A model generated the notes under the pieces. The model saw nothing but the letters and a program-made list of their open reading frames with translations, searched no databases and was not told where the DNA came from. Positions 7,127 to 14,008 of a stretch of DNA of 25,824 bases are shown here, in pieces. The position numbers and the translations under genes were made by a program. The stretch is from positions 1 through 25,824 of the forward strand of contig JAZQIO010000027.1 of the NCBI GenBank assembly GCA_045541135.1, given 5' to 3'. How positions within the stretch are numbered: position 1 is the stretch's first letter; the number at the start of each line of letters is the position of its first letter. This stretch comes from CAZNKU01 sp045541135 (lineage in GTDB: Bacteria > Bacillota > Clostridia > Monoglobales > Firm-18).

Positions 7127-7305
7127 TGTCTAACAAATGCTGTGAATACTGTGCAAATTACTATTATGACGAAGAATATGAATGTTACATATGCGACGTT
7201 AGTCTTGACGAGGATGAAATGTCAAGATTTATGACAAATACTCTAAAAGACTGCCCATATTTCAGGGATGGGGATGAATATAAAATAGTAAGGAAACAAA
7301 ACTAA
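7126..7305 (+). CDS. Small Cys-rich acidic protein, DUF6472-like
   Basis: The 59-aa protein begins with MSNKCCEYCANYYYDEEYEC and continues through CDVSLDEDEMSRFM and DCPYFRDGDEY to VRKQN. Cysteines at 5, 6, 9, 20, 23 and 43 form a CxxC-rich layout that could bind zinc or a metal cluster. The pattern agrees with a conserved clostridial family that I recall as DUF6472, of unknown function. Its ATG overlaps the stop of the phosphoribosyltransferase gene by one base, and it ends the rnhA operon just before a strong terminator. It is too acidic and too short for a typical enzyme. A role linked to the preceding PRTase is possible but only suggested by the coupling. Confidence 0.85.
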   Translation: MSNKCCEYCANYYYDEEYECYICDVSLDEDEMSRFMTNTLKDCPYFRDGDEYKIVRKQN

Positions 7306-7309
7306 TTGC

Positions 7310-7340
7310 AAACCGGAGTGTGAATTTCACACTCCGGTTT
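7310..7340. terminator. Bidirectional intrinsic terminator
   Basis: AAACCGGAGTGTGAA pairs perfectly with TTCACACTCCGGTTT around a central T. It lies four bases after the DUF6472-like gene and one base from the stop of the convergent stalk-domain gene. T-rich tails are moderate on the plus strand (TTTCTTATTTT) and short on the minus strand. Confidence 0.85.
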
Positions 7341-7341
7341 C

Positions 7342-8133
7342 TTATTTTCCTAACAACATAGGTTTCATAGCTTGAAACTCATTATATTTATAGTAGGTAC
7401 TATATCTTCCAATTGAATACAAATAACCAATTCCATCGTTACCACTCTCTTTTAAGCTAAATGCGTATTTTACACTATCAAGAAATTCCGCAGATGCGTC
7501 TAACAAGCCTGTTAAAGTTATTTTACCTTCAAGATACGCATTAAAAGCATCAATTAATTCATAACATAATAAAGATAAAATAAGATTATGCTTCATAAGA
7601 TTTTCAATGTTATCATATGTAACTTTCGTGACGGTTGTACCGTCATAATAGCCGTTTAATCTACTTATTAATATTTTTATTGTTTCAATTTCCACCTCAA
7701 TTAACTCATGATTCAAAAACATTTCTTCTGCTTTAGTTTTAGCTAATTCACTTTGATTACTTTGATATGCATTCAAAGCTTGTAAAAATTTGTCGTGAAA
7801 GGCAAGTGCAAGCTGACCAATGCGGATTGTATTACTATATATTTCCGCAAGATAAGCATAATCCTTTGCAGCAAGTGCCGCAGTATTTTCCACATATATT
7901 TCTTGTTTTTGATCATTCCAATCAACAGTTAGTCCTGTCCCTTCACAAACTTTTCGCAATGGAACATAAGTATTCCAATTTAGAGAAAGTATAGGTTTAT
8001 CTCCTTCCGGTATCAATGTACCATTGAAGTACATTGGATAATGCACTTGTTCACATTGTACTGATGCACTTACCGCAAATGATGATGTTAGTAAAATGGC
8101 AATAATACTAAAAACACTTATGATTTTTTTCAT
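7342..8133 (-). CDS. Secreted protein with copper amine oxidase N-like (stalk) domain
   Basis: The 263-aa product opens with a signal peptide (about 1-24, MKKIISVFSIIAILLTSSFA). A single copper-amine-oxidase N-terminal-like (stalk) module follows at about 32-83 (YPMYFNGTL, TYVPLRKVCEGTGLTVDWN). Despite the name, this module is a small beta domain common in clostridial surface proteins and not a metal enzyme. The rest (about 85-263) is predicted mainly helical, without a domain I recognise. GGAGG precedes the ATG. Expression is driven by a near-consensus promoter (TTGACT/TATAAT) overlapped by an operator array next to a divergent HTH gene, so it is probably repressed by that protein. Confidence 0.85.
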   Translation of the reverse strand: MKKIISVFSIIAILLTSSFAVSASVQCEQVHYPMYFNGTLIPEGDKPILSLNWNTYVPLRKVCEGTGLTVDWNDQKQEIYVENTAALAAKDYAYLAEIYSNTIRIGQLALAFHDKFLQALNAYQSNQSELAKTKAEEMFLNHELIEVEIETIKILISRLNGYYDGTTVTKVTYDNIENLMKHNLILSLLCYELIDAFNAYLEGKITLTGLLDASAEFLDSVKYAFSLKESGNDGIGYLYSIGRYSTYYKYNEFQAMKPMLLGK

Positions 8134-8164
8134 ATTTTAATCCTCCAAAAAATTATTTATATTC

Positions 8165-8193
8165 ATTATACTCAATTTATTAAGTATAGTCAA
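8165..8193 (-). promoter_or_regulatory. Promoter of the stalk-domain gene
   Basis: The minus strand reads TTGACT (8188-8193), 17 bp, TATAAT (8165-8170). It is close to consensus and is covered by the AGTAT/ATACT array, as expected for a strong promoter held down by a repressor. Confidence 0.8.
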
Positions 8194-8205
8194 TACTTTA
8201 AGTAT
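8168..8205. promoter_or_regulatory. Operator-like array of alternating ATACT/AGTAT half-sites
   Basis: Four half-sites alternate in orientation: ATACT 8168-8172, AGTAT 8183-8187, ATACT 8193-8197 and AGTAT 8201-8205. The last two form a perfect 13-bp palindrome (8193-8205), and 8182-8198 forms AAGTAT-N5-ATACTT. They cover both promoter elements of the stalk gene and the likely -10 (TATGAT, 8203-8208) of the HTH gene. Confidence 0.55.
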
Positions 8206-8229
8206 GATAAAATCAAATTGGTGATTAAA

Positions 8230-8430
8230 ATGATTAGTTACAAGCCTTTTTATAACACATTATTCAAAAAAGGAATAACAGAATATAATTTAATTTTCAA
8301 ACAGGGATTTTCAGCAAACACACTCCATCGAATCAAAAAAGGTGAAGCTATCAGCACTAAAACCCTTGATGCTCTTTGTTATGTTCTGGATTGTGAAATT
8401 GAAGATATTATTAAATTTGAAAAAGAATAG
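8230..8430 (+). CDS. Small HTH transcriptional regulator (Cro/CI, YozG/HTH_26 type)
   Basis: The 66-aa protein is a single helix-turn-helix domain. MISYKPFYNTLFKKGITEYNL, then SANTLHRIKKGEAISTKTLDALC and a closing LDCEIEDIIKF, match the short HTH_26 family of Firmicutes. The ATG at 8230 has GGTGA six bases upstream; the TTG at 8218 would lie before the ribosome site. It is divergent from the stalk-domain gene across a palindromic array and probably regulates that gene and itself. The stop codon lies within the 5' arm of its terminator. No effector domain is present, so any signal must act by another route. Confidence 0.9.
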   Translation: MISYKPFYNTLFKKGITEYNLIFKQGFSANTLHRIKKGEAISTKTLDALCYVLDCEIEDIIKFEKE

Positions 8431-8471
8431 TATTTGCTTATTTAAAAACAAACAAATACTATTCTTTTTTT
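8421..8471 (+). terminator. Intrinsic terminator of the HTH gene
   Basis: AAAAGAATAGTATTTG (8421-8436) pairs with 8453-8468 around a 16-nt loop and runs into a T-run. The 5' arm contains the stop codon of the HTH gene. Confidence 0.85.
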
Positions 8472-8525
8472 ATTATTACGGCAGCAACTTGCGGTAATGT
8501 AAAATAAGGTTGCATCCGAATAATA

Positions 8526-8554
8526 GAAAAAGGATAGCTTTCAAAAACTATCCT
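8526..8554 (-). terminator. Intrinsic terminator of the HAD gene
   Basis: Read leftward, AGGATAG (8554-8548) pairs with CTATCCT (8537-8531) and is followed by five T (8530-8526). It lies 11 bases beyond the HAD stop codon. Confidence 0.75.
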
Positions 8555-8565
8555 CTGTAATTTTC

Positions 8566-9252
8566 TTAATTATTTAGTCTTTTTACAATATCAATAATTT
8601 CCGCAACCGTATCAACCTGATATTCACATTTTTCAATATCATCCAAAAGCCATTTTCCTACTGTGCGTACCCACACAGGTGTATAGCCTGTACGGCGTGA
8701 TGCATCTACATCATTTTTCGGGTGGTCACCTACATACATAAGCTCATTTGGTGCAATACCAAGCTTTTGTGACATAATTTCAAACGGCAATGTGTTTGGT
8801 TTTCTCATTTCGGGAGTTGAGCAGATTATAATTTCATCAAAAGCTCTTTCCAAACCAAGCAACTTTATTTTTTTGTTCTGTACTTCCTGTTTGCCGTTTG
8901 TTATAAGTCCTATCTTTAAACCCATATCTCTTAATTTGTCAAACATATCGTAAACAGAATCATAGGAAACGGCAACCTGTGAAAATACATAAAGCATAAT
9001 TTCAGTATATTCTTCTAATGTTATAGGTTCGGTAAAAAAACCACTTTCATTAAGATAATCACAAATTTTACCCCAACCGAAATGGTTGTAATTTTTATCG
9101 GCATATATCATTGTAACAGCAACATCTTCTATACCAAGTCCGGGCGCAAGACGTTTTTGAAATTTTTCGTATATAATAGGTGCCCCTTCTTCTATTGTTC
9201 CGTATCTGTCATACAATGTATGGTCAAGGTCAAATACTACACCTTTAATCAT
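8566..9252 (-). CDS. HAD-superfamily phosphatase (YjjG-like, subfamily IA)
   Basis: The start is the ATG at 9252, six bases after AGAGGTG; the GTG at 9261 is part of that ribosome site. The 228-aa product shows all HAD motifs: VVFDLDHTLYD (nucleophile D8, acid D10), GLITNGK (motif II), RKPNTLPFE (motif III Lys) and VGDHPKNDVDA (motif IV). A helical cap lies between motifs I and II. Close relatives are nucleotide or sugar-phosphate monophosphatases such as YjjG; the substrate cannot be read off. It is a monocistronic unit with its own promoter, divergent from the pseudouridine synthase. Confidence 0.88.
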   Translation of the reverse strand: MIKGVVFDLDHTLYDRYGTIEEGAPIIYEKFQKRLAPGLGIEDVAVTMIYADKNYNHFGWGKICDYLNESGFFTEPITLEEYTEIMLYVFSQVAVSYDSVYDMFDKLRDMGLKIGLITNGKQEVQNKKIKLLGLERAFDEIIICSTPEMRKPNTLPFEIMSQKLGIAPNELMYVGDHPKNDVDASRRTGYTPVWVRTVGKWLLDDIEKCEYQVDTVAEIIDIVKRLNN

Positions 9253-9270
9253 TAAAATCACCTCTGCATA

Positions 9271-9299
9271 AATATATCATATTTTGACAAAAAAGTAAA
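9271..9299 (-). promoter_or_regulatory. Promoter of the HAD gene
   Basis: The minus strand has TTTACT (9294-9299), 17 bp, TATATT (9271-9276). The start near 9264 leaves a very short leader just covering the ribosome site. It overlaps the divergent RluA promoter. Confidence 0.5.
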
Positions 9300-9312
9300 G
9301 ACCTGCTACAAT
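9284..9312 (+). promoter_or_regulatory. Promoter of the RluA-type gene, giving a leaderless mRNA
   Basis: TTGACA (9284-9289), 17 bp, TACAAT (9307-9312). The ATG begins seven bases after the -10, where transcription should start, and no ribosome site lies between. Confidence 0.8.
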
Positions 9313-9318
9313 TGTTAT

Positions 9319-10173
9319 ATGAAAATATTAGAATTTAAAGCTACAGAACAACTTAATAATAAAACCTTAAAACATCTGCTGTTCAACACACTTGAGCTTT
9401 CAGATAAATTAGTTGCAGACCTTAAAAAAGGTGACTTCATATTTGTAAACGGTGAAAAATGCACTGTAAGAAAAGAGCTTAAAACAGATGACATTGTTAA
9501 AATAACAATACCCGAAACAGAAAAAAGTGACATTTTACCTACAAAAGGAAAGCTGGATATTTTATTTGAAGATGAGGATATCCTCGTCCTGAACAAGCCT
9601 GCAAATATGCCTACACACCCCACAAAACATCACGTTGATGATACATTGGCAAACCTTGTGTGCGGTTATCTTGGTGACACATTTGTATTTCGTGCAGTAA
9701 ACCGGCTTGATAAGGATACAACGGGAGTTGTACTTGTTGCCAAAAACAGATATTCTGCAGAAATACTCAACAGACAGATAAGAAACAAGGAAATTAAAAA
9801 AACCTACATGGCAATATGCTGCGGTATTTTGGAAAATGACGGCACAATAGAGGCAAATATAAAAAAAGAAACTGAAAGGGGAATAAAAAGAATAGTTTCC
9901 CCTGACGGTCAGTATGCAAAAACGGAATGTTTTCCTGTTAAAAGTGAAAATGGTTGCACATTGGTAAAGCTATGCCCAAAAACAGGCAGAACACATCAGT
10001 TAAGGGTGCATATGGCACATATGGGACATCCTCTTTACGGTGATTACATCTATGGCAGGGAAGGAGATACAAGAACACTCCTTCACTGTTCTCAAATGGA
10101 ATTTACACATCCGATAACAAAAGAAAATATGTGTATCAAGGCTCCCTTTCCCATAGACTTTTTTATCTTATAG
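9319..10173 (+). CDS. RluA-family rRNA pseudouridine synthase
   Basis: The 284-aa enzyme converts uridine to pseudouridine in structured RNA. An S4-like RNA-binding N-terminus (about 12-65, ending KKGDFIFVNGEKC) precedes the catalytic domain. That domain has the family motif NRLDKDTTGVVLVAKN with catalytic D131, and later GRTHQLRVHMAHMGHPLYGD. It fits the RluC/RluD class, but the target uridine cannot be told. The ATG at 9319 matches the natural family N-terminus, yet there is no ribosome site and the promoter places the 5' end of the mRNA at this codon. The last six codons, including the stop (10156-10173), are repeated exactly at 13302-13319, at the start of a long direct repeat. Confidence 0.92.
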   Translation: MKILEFKATEQLNNKTLKHLLFNTLELSDKLVADLKKGDFIFVNGEKCTVRKELKTDDIVKITIPETEKSDILPTKGKLDILFEDEDILVLNKPANMPTHPTKHHVDDTLANLVCGYLGDTFVFRAVNRLDKDTTGVVLVAKNRYSAEILNRQIRNKEIKKTYMAICCGILENDGTIEANIKKETERGIKRIVSPDGQYAKTECFPVKSENGCTLVKLCPKTGRTHQLRVHMAHMGHPLYGDYIYGREGDTRTLLHCSQMEFTHPITKENMCIKAPFPIDFFIL

Positions 10174-10333
10174 GAAATTACTACTTTTATGTTGTAATTT
10201 CCTATATTACACAAAAGTGCACCTTAATCCCCCAAGATTGGGGTTGATGCTTGCCGGTGGCAAGCGCCTATCAGCCGACGGTCGCGGACAGCGGAGACCA
10301 GGGGGTTGATGTGTTTTTAAAACACTTTTTTAT
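10156..10333 (+). repeat. Structured intergenic element, copy 1 (with terminator)
   Basis: About 178 bp, repeated in the same orientation at 13302-13484. Hairpins in order: H1 ATAGGAAATTAC (10170-10181)/GTAATTTCCTAT (10194-10205); H2 CCCC-AAGATT-GGGG (10230-10243); H3 GCTTGCC-GGT-GGCAAGC (10249-10265); H4 with ATCA/TTGAT and GGTC/GACC around GCGGACAGCGGA; H5 GTGTTTT-T-AAAACAC (10311-10325) followed by TTTTTT. The last is an intrinsic terminator usable by the RluA-type gene, whose stop codon begins inside H1. Differences from copy 2 keep the pairing, so it probably acts as RNA or as a DNA hairpin. Confidence 0.85.
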
Positions 10334-10389
10334 TAATCCTGATATCGGCTTATAACATAATTTAGAAACTATTGAAGTTAGTAATGTAT

Positions 10390-10423
10390 TAATTTGTAGC
10401 AGAAATGTGCTAATTTGTAGCAG
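10390..10423 (+). promoter_or_regulatory. Two direct repeats upstream of the DUF4886 gene
   Basis: TAATTTGTAGCAG occurs at 10390-10402 and again at 10411-10423, exactly 21 bp apart (two helical turns). They lie at about -77 to -44 from the likely transcription start, the place where AraC-type or other activators bind. The remaining bases of 10334-10518 show no gene. Confidence 0.5.
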
Positions 10424-10454
10424 GAATATACATATAAAAAACTATTTTGTAATG

Positions 10455-10460
10455 TATAAT
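10455..10460 (+). promoter_or_regulatory. -10 box of the DUF4886 gene promoter
   Basis: TATAAT stands 59 bases before the GTG start. The -35 position (10432-10437, ATATAA) is a poor match, which fits an activator-dependent promoter using the direct repeats just upstream. Confidence 0.45.
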
Positions 10461-10518
10461 TAAATTATGAATGAGAATAGAATAAACTTGAATTTTTATT
10501 GTGTAAGGAGGATTTTGA

Positions 10519-13251
10519 GTGAAGAATATTTTGAAAAAATCCATAATATTAACAATGATTTTAACTTTATTTAAACCCACTGCATTTGCAATGTTTTCTG
10601 CAACGGAAACCCCTGCGGATAATGTAACAATTGCAAAAGTAACAAACCTTGCAAGTTACAAGGACTGTGGCTTCAGCTTTATTCCTGTAAAGTATGATGG
10701 ATTGACTAACGGTGTTGCCGTAACAGGAATCGGAGGGAAAGAAAATACCGACGAATCCATACAGATATTCAGCCGTGTAAAAACAAGTGCATCGGATAAC
10801 TTCCGTACAGAAATAAGTTTTGCAAATTACATGGGTGAAGACAGTAACTTTAAATGGGTATATGACCCTACAACCAAAAAATACTGGTTTGGTACCGATA
10901 TTGTTTACGAATTCAAGATTATGCCAAACAAGCACGTTATAAAAACGCAAATAAACGGGCCGGGACTTTCAGGTGTAACCATTACAGGCCTAAGTACAAC
11001 AAAGTGGACAGACATAAAGGTTGTAATAGATGCAGACAAAAAGACATCGTACACCTATGTAAATGGCGTTTTATACAAAACCTCAGAAAATTTGTCAACA
11101 AGTACACTTAAAACCCCCTATCTTCGTGTAGTTGCCATAACTACTGTTCCTGATGAATTTGCCGAACAGTCAGAAATTGAAAAAGATGAAGATGTATGGT
11201 TTTATTTTGACGATTTACACATTTATACAACAACAGTATCTTATCCCACAGTTTATCTTAGTGAAACAGATTTATTCAACCTTAGTAAGGGTGGCAGAAT
11301 CACAAGTGATGATGGCTCCAACGAAATAACGGGCGGTGTTTTCGGAAAGCCGGCAGGTGACAAAGTGTTTAAAATGACCACAAATACAACGGCCGCTTCT
11401 GAAAGAGTATGGTATGGTTATTCTTCAAGTGAAGCACCAATTGTTACAGATTTAACCACAAAAACAATGGATACAATATACGAAACCAGCTTTGTTATAA
11501 CAGAAAATGTGACAGATGTAAGAATAGAAAATAATTCTGTCATTACCACCTTCAACGCTAACGACGGTATTGACAAGTTAAGAATTAATCAGTGGAATAA
11601 GGTAAAGGCGGTTTATAACCCAAACACTACCAAATGGAAAGTTTATCTTAACGGCAAATTTTATAAGGAAAGCGCCACTGCTCTTGAGGGAAAATATCGC
11701 TACGCTTTCAATACCCCCACCACAGTCAGCGATGTAGTTTATCTTGATAATGTAAAAGTTTATCAGGCGGCAACCGGGGTAGAAGATTTTGAGGAGGCAA
11801 CTATTATATTGCCTGAAACTTACGAAATATCACAAAATAAAACTGTTGCACAAATCAAGTCGGAGCTTGGAATAGAACCTTCCGATAATCCGGTGGTTTA
11901 TGAAGACGACACTTACCAAACTACACTATCTGATGCCGATGTTGTAAGTGACGGAAATATTGTGGTAACAAATAACCAGAATGACATTTTTCAATATTGT
12001 ACAATTTCCTCCAAAATACACGGAAACATTACCTATGGCGGAACTGCAATAAATGATGACAATACATTCTCAAAAGGTACGCTTAAGATAAATGCATATT
12101 CAAATAAACCTGCAAACATTTATGCTGTACAATACAATACATCAGGTAGTGTTATAGATGTGGCAATATCTGAAACAGAAACAGGAAATCTTAATATGGA
12201 ATATGAAACAAAAGATATTGAAGGAAAGCTTAAAATTTTCCTTTGGGATACAGATTATAAGCCTATATCCGAAGCGATAACTTTAGATTATAAAAAATCA
12301 TTGGATGTCCTTATTATAGGTAACAGCTATTCCCGTGATACTCTGTTCTACACAAGGGAAATTGCAAAGGAATTTGATGTTGATGTAAGAACATGTCTTG
12401 CATACCAAAGCGGAAAGAATTTAACCTATCACTACGAAAACCGAGAAAATGATGCTCTTCTTTTCTATGTGAATGACTTAGGCGGCGCGGCAGTGGGTAC
12501 AAATGTATCCCTAAAGTCCATAATTACAAATCCGAACTTCGAATGGGATATAATAATTTTGCAAAACTATTATGCCGGTACAGCTGTTGACAGCCTTGCG
12601 GATACAATGTGGGTTAATGGATTAAATCTTGCAGAATACATACACAATCTTGTTCCCGAAGCCAAACTTATGCTTAATCAGATATGGTCGGTTGAATTGG
12701 GTTATTCAACTATGACATCGGAAGAGGTACAGGATAAAGTAGATAAATATTTGTATGACAAAAACAATCAGTTTGCCGCCGATATTAAAGAAAAACTTAA
12801 CCTTGACTACGATGTGGAAGTGGGTTATGTGGGTAAAGCAATTGCTACTGCACGTGATTACGTTGACGACAATGGAATCAAAGTATTTGGTTCAACATAT
12901 TCATACGATGCCTATGTAGCAGTAGGCGATGCTTACAAGGGACAGAAATACAACTTTGGCTATGGTATTATGACCGATGAAGAAAAGAATGCAGGTATGA
13001 TAAAAATAAACCGTGACGGTGGACACATTACACCTATTGCAAGATATTTGGCAAGCGCTATATGGTTTGAAATTATCACAGGTAAAAGTATATTAAACAG
13101 CACATATATGCCACCTGAAGAAACAAATATAGGTTGCAGCGTACCACAAACCAACGGAGATTCATATTATCTGTACGGTAGTTTTGTGGCACCTGACAAA
13201 AAATATGTTGATATAATGAAAAGCATCGCCCATCAAACCAACAATAATTAA
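10519..13251 (+). CDS. Large secreted protein: LamG-like domains plus DUF4886 (SGNH-like)
   Basis: The 910-aa product starts at GTG with AAGGAGG upstream and has a signal peptide (about 1-24). Two concanavalin/LamG-like beta-sandwich regions follow (about 30-240 and 245-420; each has a WxKxKVxxxxxxxxxxxYxNGxxYK-like segment and ends in a described linker strand such as VYLDNVKVY). Ig-like or carbohydrate-binding-like segments (about 425-590) lead to a C-terminal DUF4886 domain (about 595-910). That domain opens with VLIIGNSYSRDTLFY and has INRDGGHITPIARYLA near its end, equivalent to the Ser and Asp-x-x-His blocks of SGNH esterases. It is probably an extracellular enzyme or binding protein for polysaccharide. 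No cell-wall anchor is seen. It is flanked by two copies of a structured repeat. Confidence 0.85.
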   Translation: MKNILKKSIILTMILTLFKPTAFAMFSATETPADNVTIAKVTNLASYKDCGFSFIPVKYDGLTNGVAVTGIGGKENTDESIQIFSRVKTSASDNFRTEISFANYMGEDSNFKWVYDPTTKKYWFGTDIVYEFKIMPNKHVIKTQINGPGLSGVTITGLSTTKWTDIKVVIDADKKTSYTYVNGVLYKTSENLSTSTLKTPYLRVVAITTVPDEFAEQSEIEKDEDVWFYFDDLHIYTTTVSYPTVYLSETDLFNLSKGGRITSDDGSNEITGGVFGKPAGDKVFKMTTNTTAASERVWYGYSSSEAPIVTDLTTKTMDTIYETSFVITENVTDVRIENNSVITTFNANDGIDKLRINQWNKVKAVYNPNTTKWKVYLNGKFYKESATALEGKYRYAFNTPTTVSDVVYLDNVKVYQAATGVEDFEEATIILPETYEISQNKTVAQIKSELGIEPSDNPVVYEDDTYQTTLSDADVVSDGNIVVTNNQNDIFQYCTISSKIHGNITYGGTAINDDNTFSKGTLKINAYSNKPANIYAVQYNTSGSVIDVAISETETGNLNMEYETKDIEGKLKIFLWDTDYKPISEAITLDYKKSLDVLIIGNSYSRDTLFYTREIAKEFDVDVRTCLAYQSGKNLTYHYENRENDALLFYVNDLGGAAVGTNVSLKSIITNPNFEWDIIILQNYYAGTAVDSLADTMWVNGLNLAEYIHNLVPEAKLMLNQIWSVELGYSTMTSEEVQDKVDKYLYDKNNQFAADIKEKLNLDYDVEVGYVGKAIATARDYVDDNGIKVFGSTYSYDAYVAVGDAYKGQKYNFGYGIMTDEEKNAGMIKINRDGGHITPIARYLASAIWFEIITGKSILNSTYMPPEETNIGCSVPQTNGDSYYLYGSFVAPDKKYVDIMKSIAHQTNNN

Positions 13252-13260
13252 AGTAAATAC

Positions 13261-13310
13261 AAAAAGTCCCGATGAAGATTTGAAATTCACATCTTCCTCG
13301 GGACTTTTTT
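13261..13310 (+). terminator. Intrinsic terminator of the DUF4886 gene
   Basis: AAAAAGTCCCGA pairs with TCGGGACTTTTT, with an added GAAGAT/ATCTTC stem inside, and ends in a T-run. The T-run is also the start of repeat copy 2. Confidence 0.9.
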
Positions 13311-13484
13311 ATCTTATAGGAAATTACTACATATGTGGTGTATGTAATTTCCTATATTACACAAAAGTGCACCGTAATCCCCTCAAGATTGAGGGTTGAT
13401 GCTTGCCGGTGGCAAGCGCCTATCAACGACCGGAGCGGACAGCGGAGACCGGGAGTTGATGTGTGACTTGTCACACTTTTTTGT
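13302..13484 (+). repeat. Structured intergenic element, copy 2 (with terminator)
   Basis: Same order of hairpins as copy 1. Three blocks are identical to copy 1: the first 29 bases, 30 bases at 13344-13373 and 33 bases at 13393-13425. Stem changes are compensated: H2 is CCCTCAA/TTGAGGG instead of CCCCAA/TTGGGG, H4 has CCGG/CCGG instead of GGTC/GACC and ATCAAC/GTTGAT in place of a G-U pair, and H5 is GTGTGAC/GTCACAC followed by TTTTTT. The first 18 bases equal the last six codons of the RluA-type gene. Confidence 0.85.
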
Positions 13485-13506
13485 TAATTATGTAACAAAA
13501 GAAAAG

Positions 13507-13524
13507 ATGCGCATAAAAGCACAT
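13507..13524 (-). terminator. Weak possible terminator of the ung-GNAT operon
   Basis: On the minus strand ATGTGC and GCGCAT pair around a 6-nt loop (one G-U pair) and are followed by CTTTTCTTTT. The stem is short, so this is tentative. Confidence 0.35.
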
Positions 13525-13540
13525 TTTCCGGATGATTTTT

Positions 13541-14008
13541 TTATTCAGCCATTTTAGTAAGTGTATCACCTGTTAAGCGATATACTGTCCATTCATCCAT
13601 TGGTGTGGCACCAAGGGAAAGATAAAAGTCAATACTCGGCTTGTTCCAGTCAAGACACGACCATTCAAGACGACCGCAGCCACGTTCAACGGCAATTTTT
13701 GCAAGCTGTTTTAAAAGTCCTTTGCCGTAGCCCTTGCCACGATGTTCAGGCAATACAAAAAGGTCTTCAAGGTAAATACCTGCACGCCCCAGAAATGTAG
13801 AGAAGTTGTGAAAAAACAAAGCAAATCCAACTTCTTTTTCATTTTCCACAGCAAATATAACCTCTGCCTTTTTCTTTTCAAAAATCCATTCTTCAAGCAA
13901 CTTTTCAGTTGCTACAACTTCATCGGACATTTTTTCATATTCAGCAAGCTGTTTTATAAAATATAAAATTTTTTCGCAATCGTTTTTATCTGCAAATCTG
14001 AAATCCAT
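13541..14008 (-). CDS. GNAT-family N-acetyltransferase (diamine/thialysine type)
   Basis: The 155-aa protein has the acetyl-CoA-binding motif A IYLEDLFVLPEHRGKGYGKG (78-97) and the motif B region CLDWNKPSIDFYLSLGATP. The LEDLFVLPEHRGKG sequence and length resemble diamine/thialysine N-acetyltransferases, so a small amine is the likely substrate, but this is not proven by the residues. Its ATG overlaps the ung stop (TAATG) with a GGAG ribosome site inside the ung reading frame, which indicates coupled translation. There is no obvious functional link to uracil repair. Confidence 0.88.
   Translation of the reverse strand: MDFRFADKNDCEKILYFIKQLAEYEKMSDEVVATEKLLEEWIFEKKKAEVIFAVENEKEVGFALFFHNFSTFLGRAGIYLEDLFVLPEHRGKGYGKGLLKQLAKIAVERGCGRLEWSCLDWNKPSIDFYLSLGATPMDEWTVYRLTGDTLTKMAE

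Noticed and set aside
10390..10423. CRISPR-like repeats
   Set aside because: Only two short repeats with an 8-base gap, no array and no cas genes.
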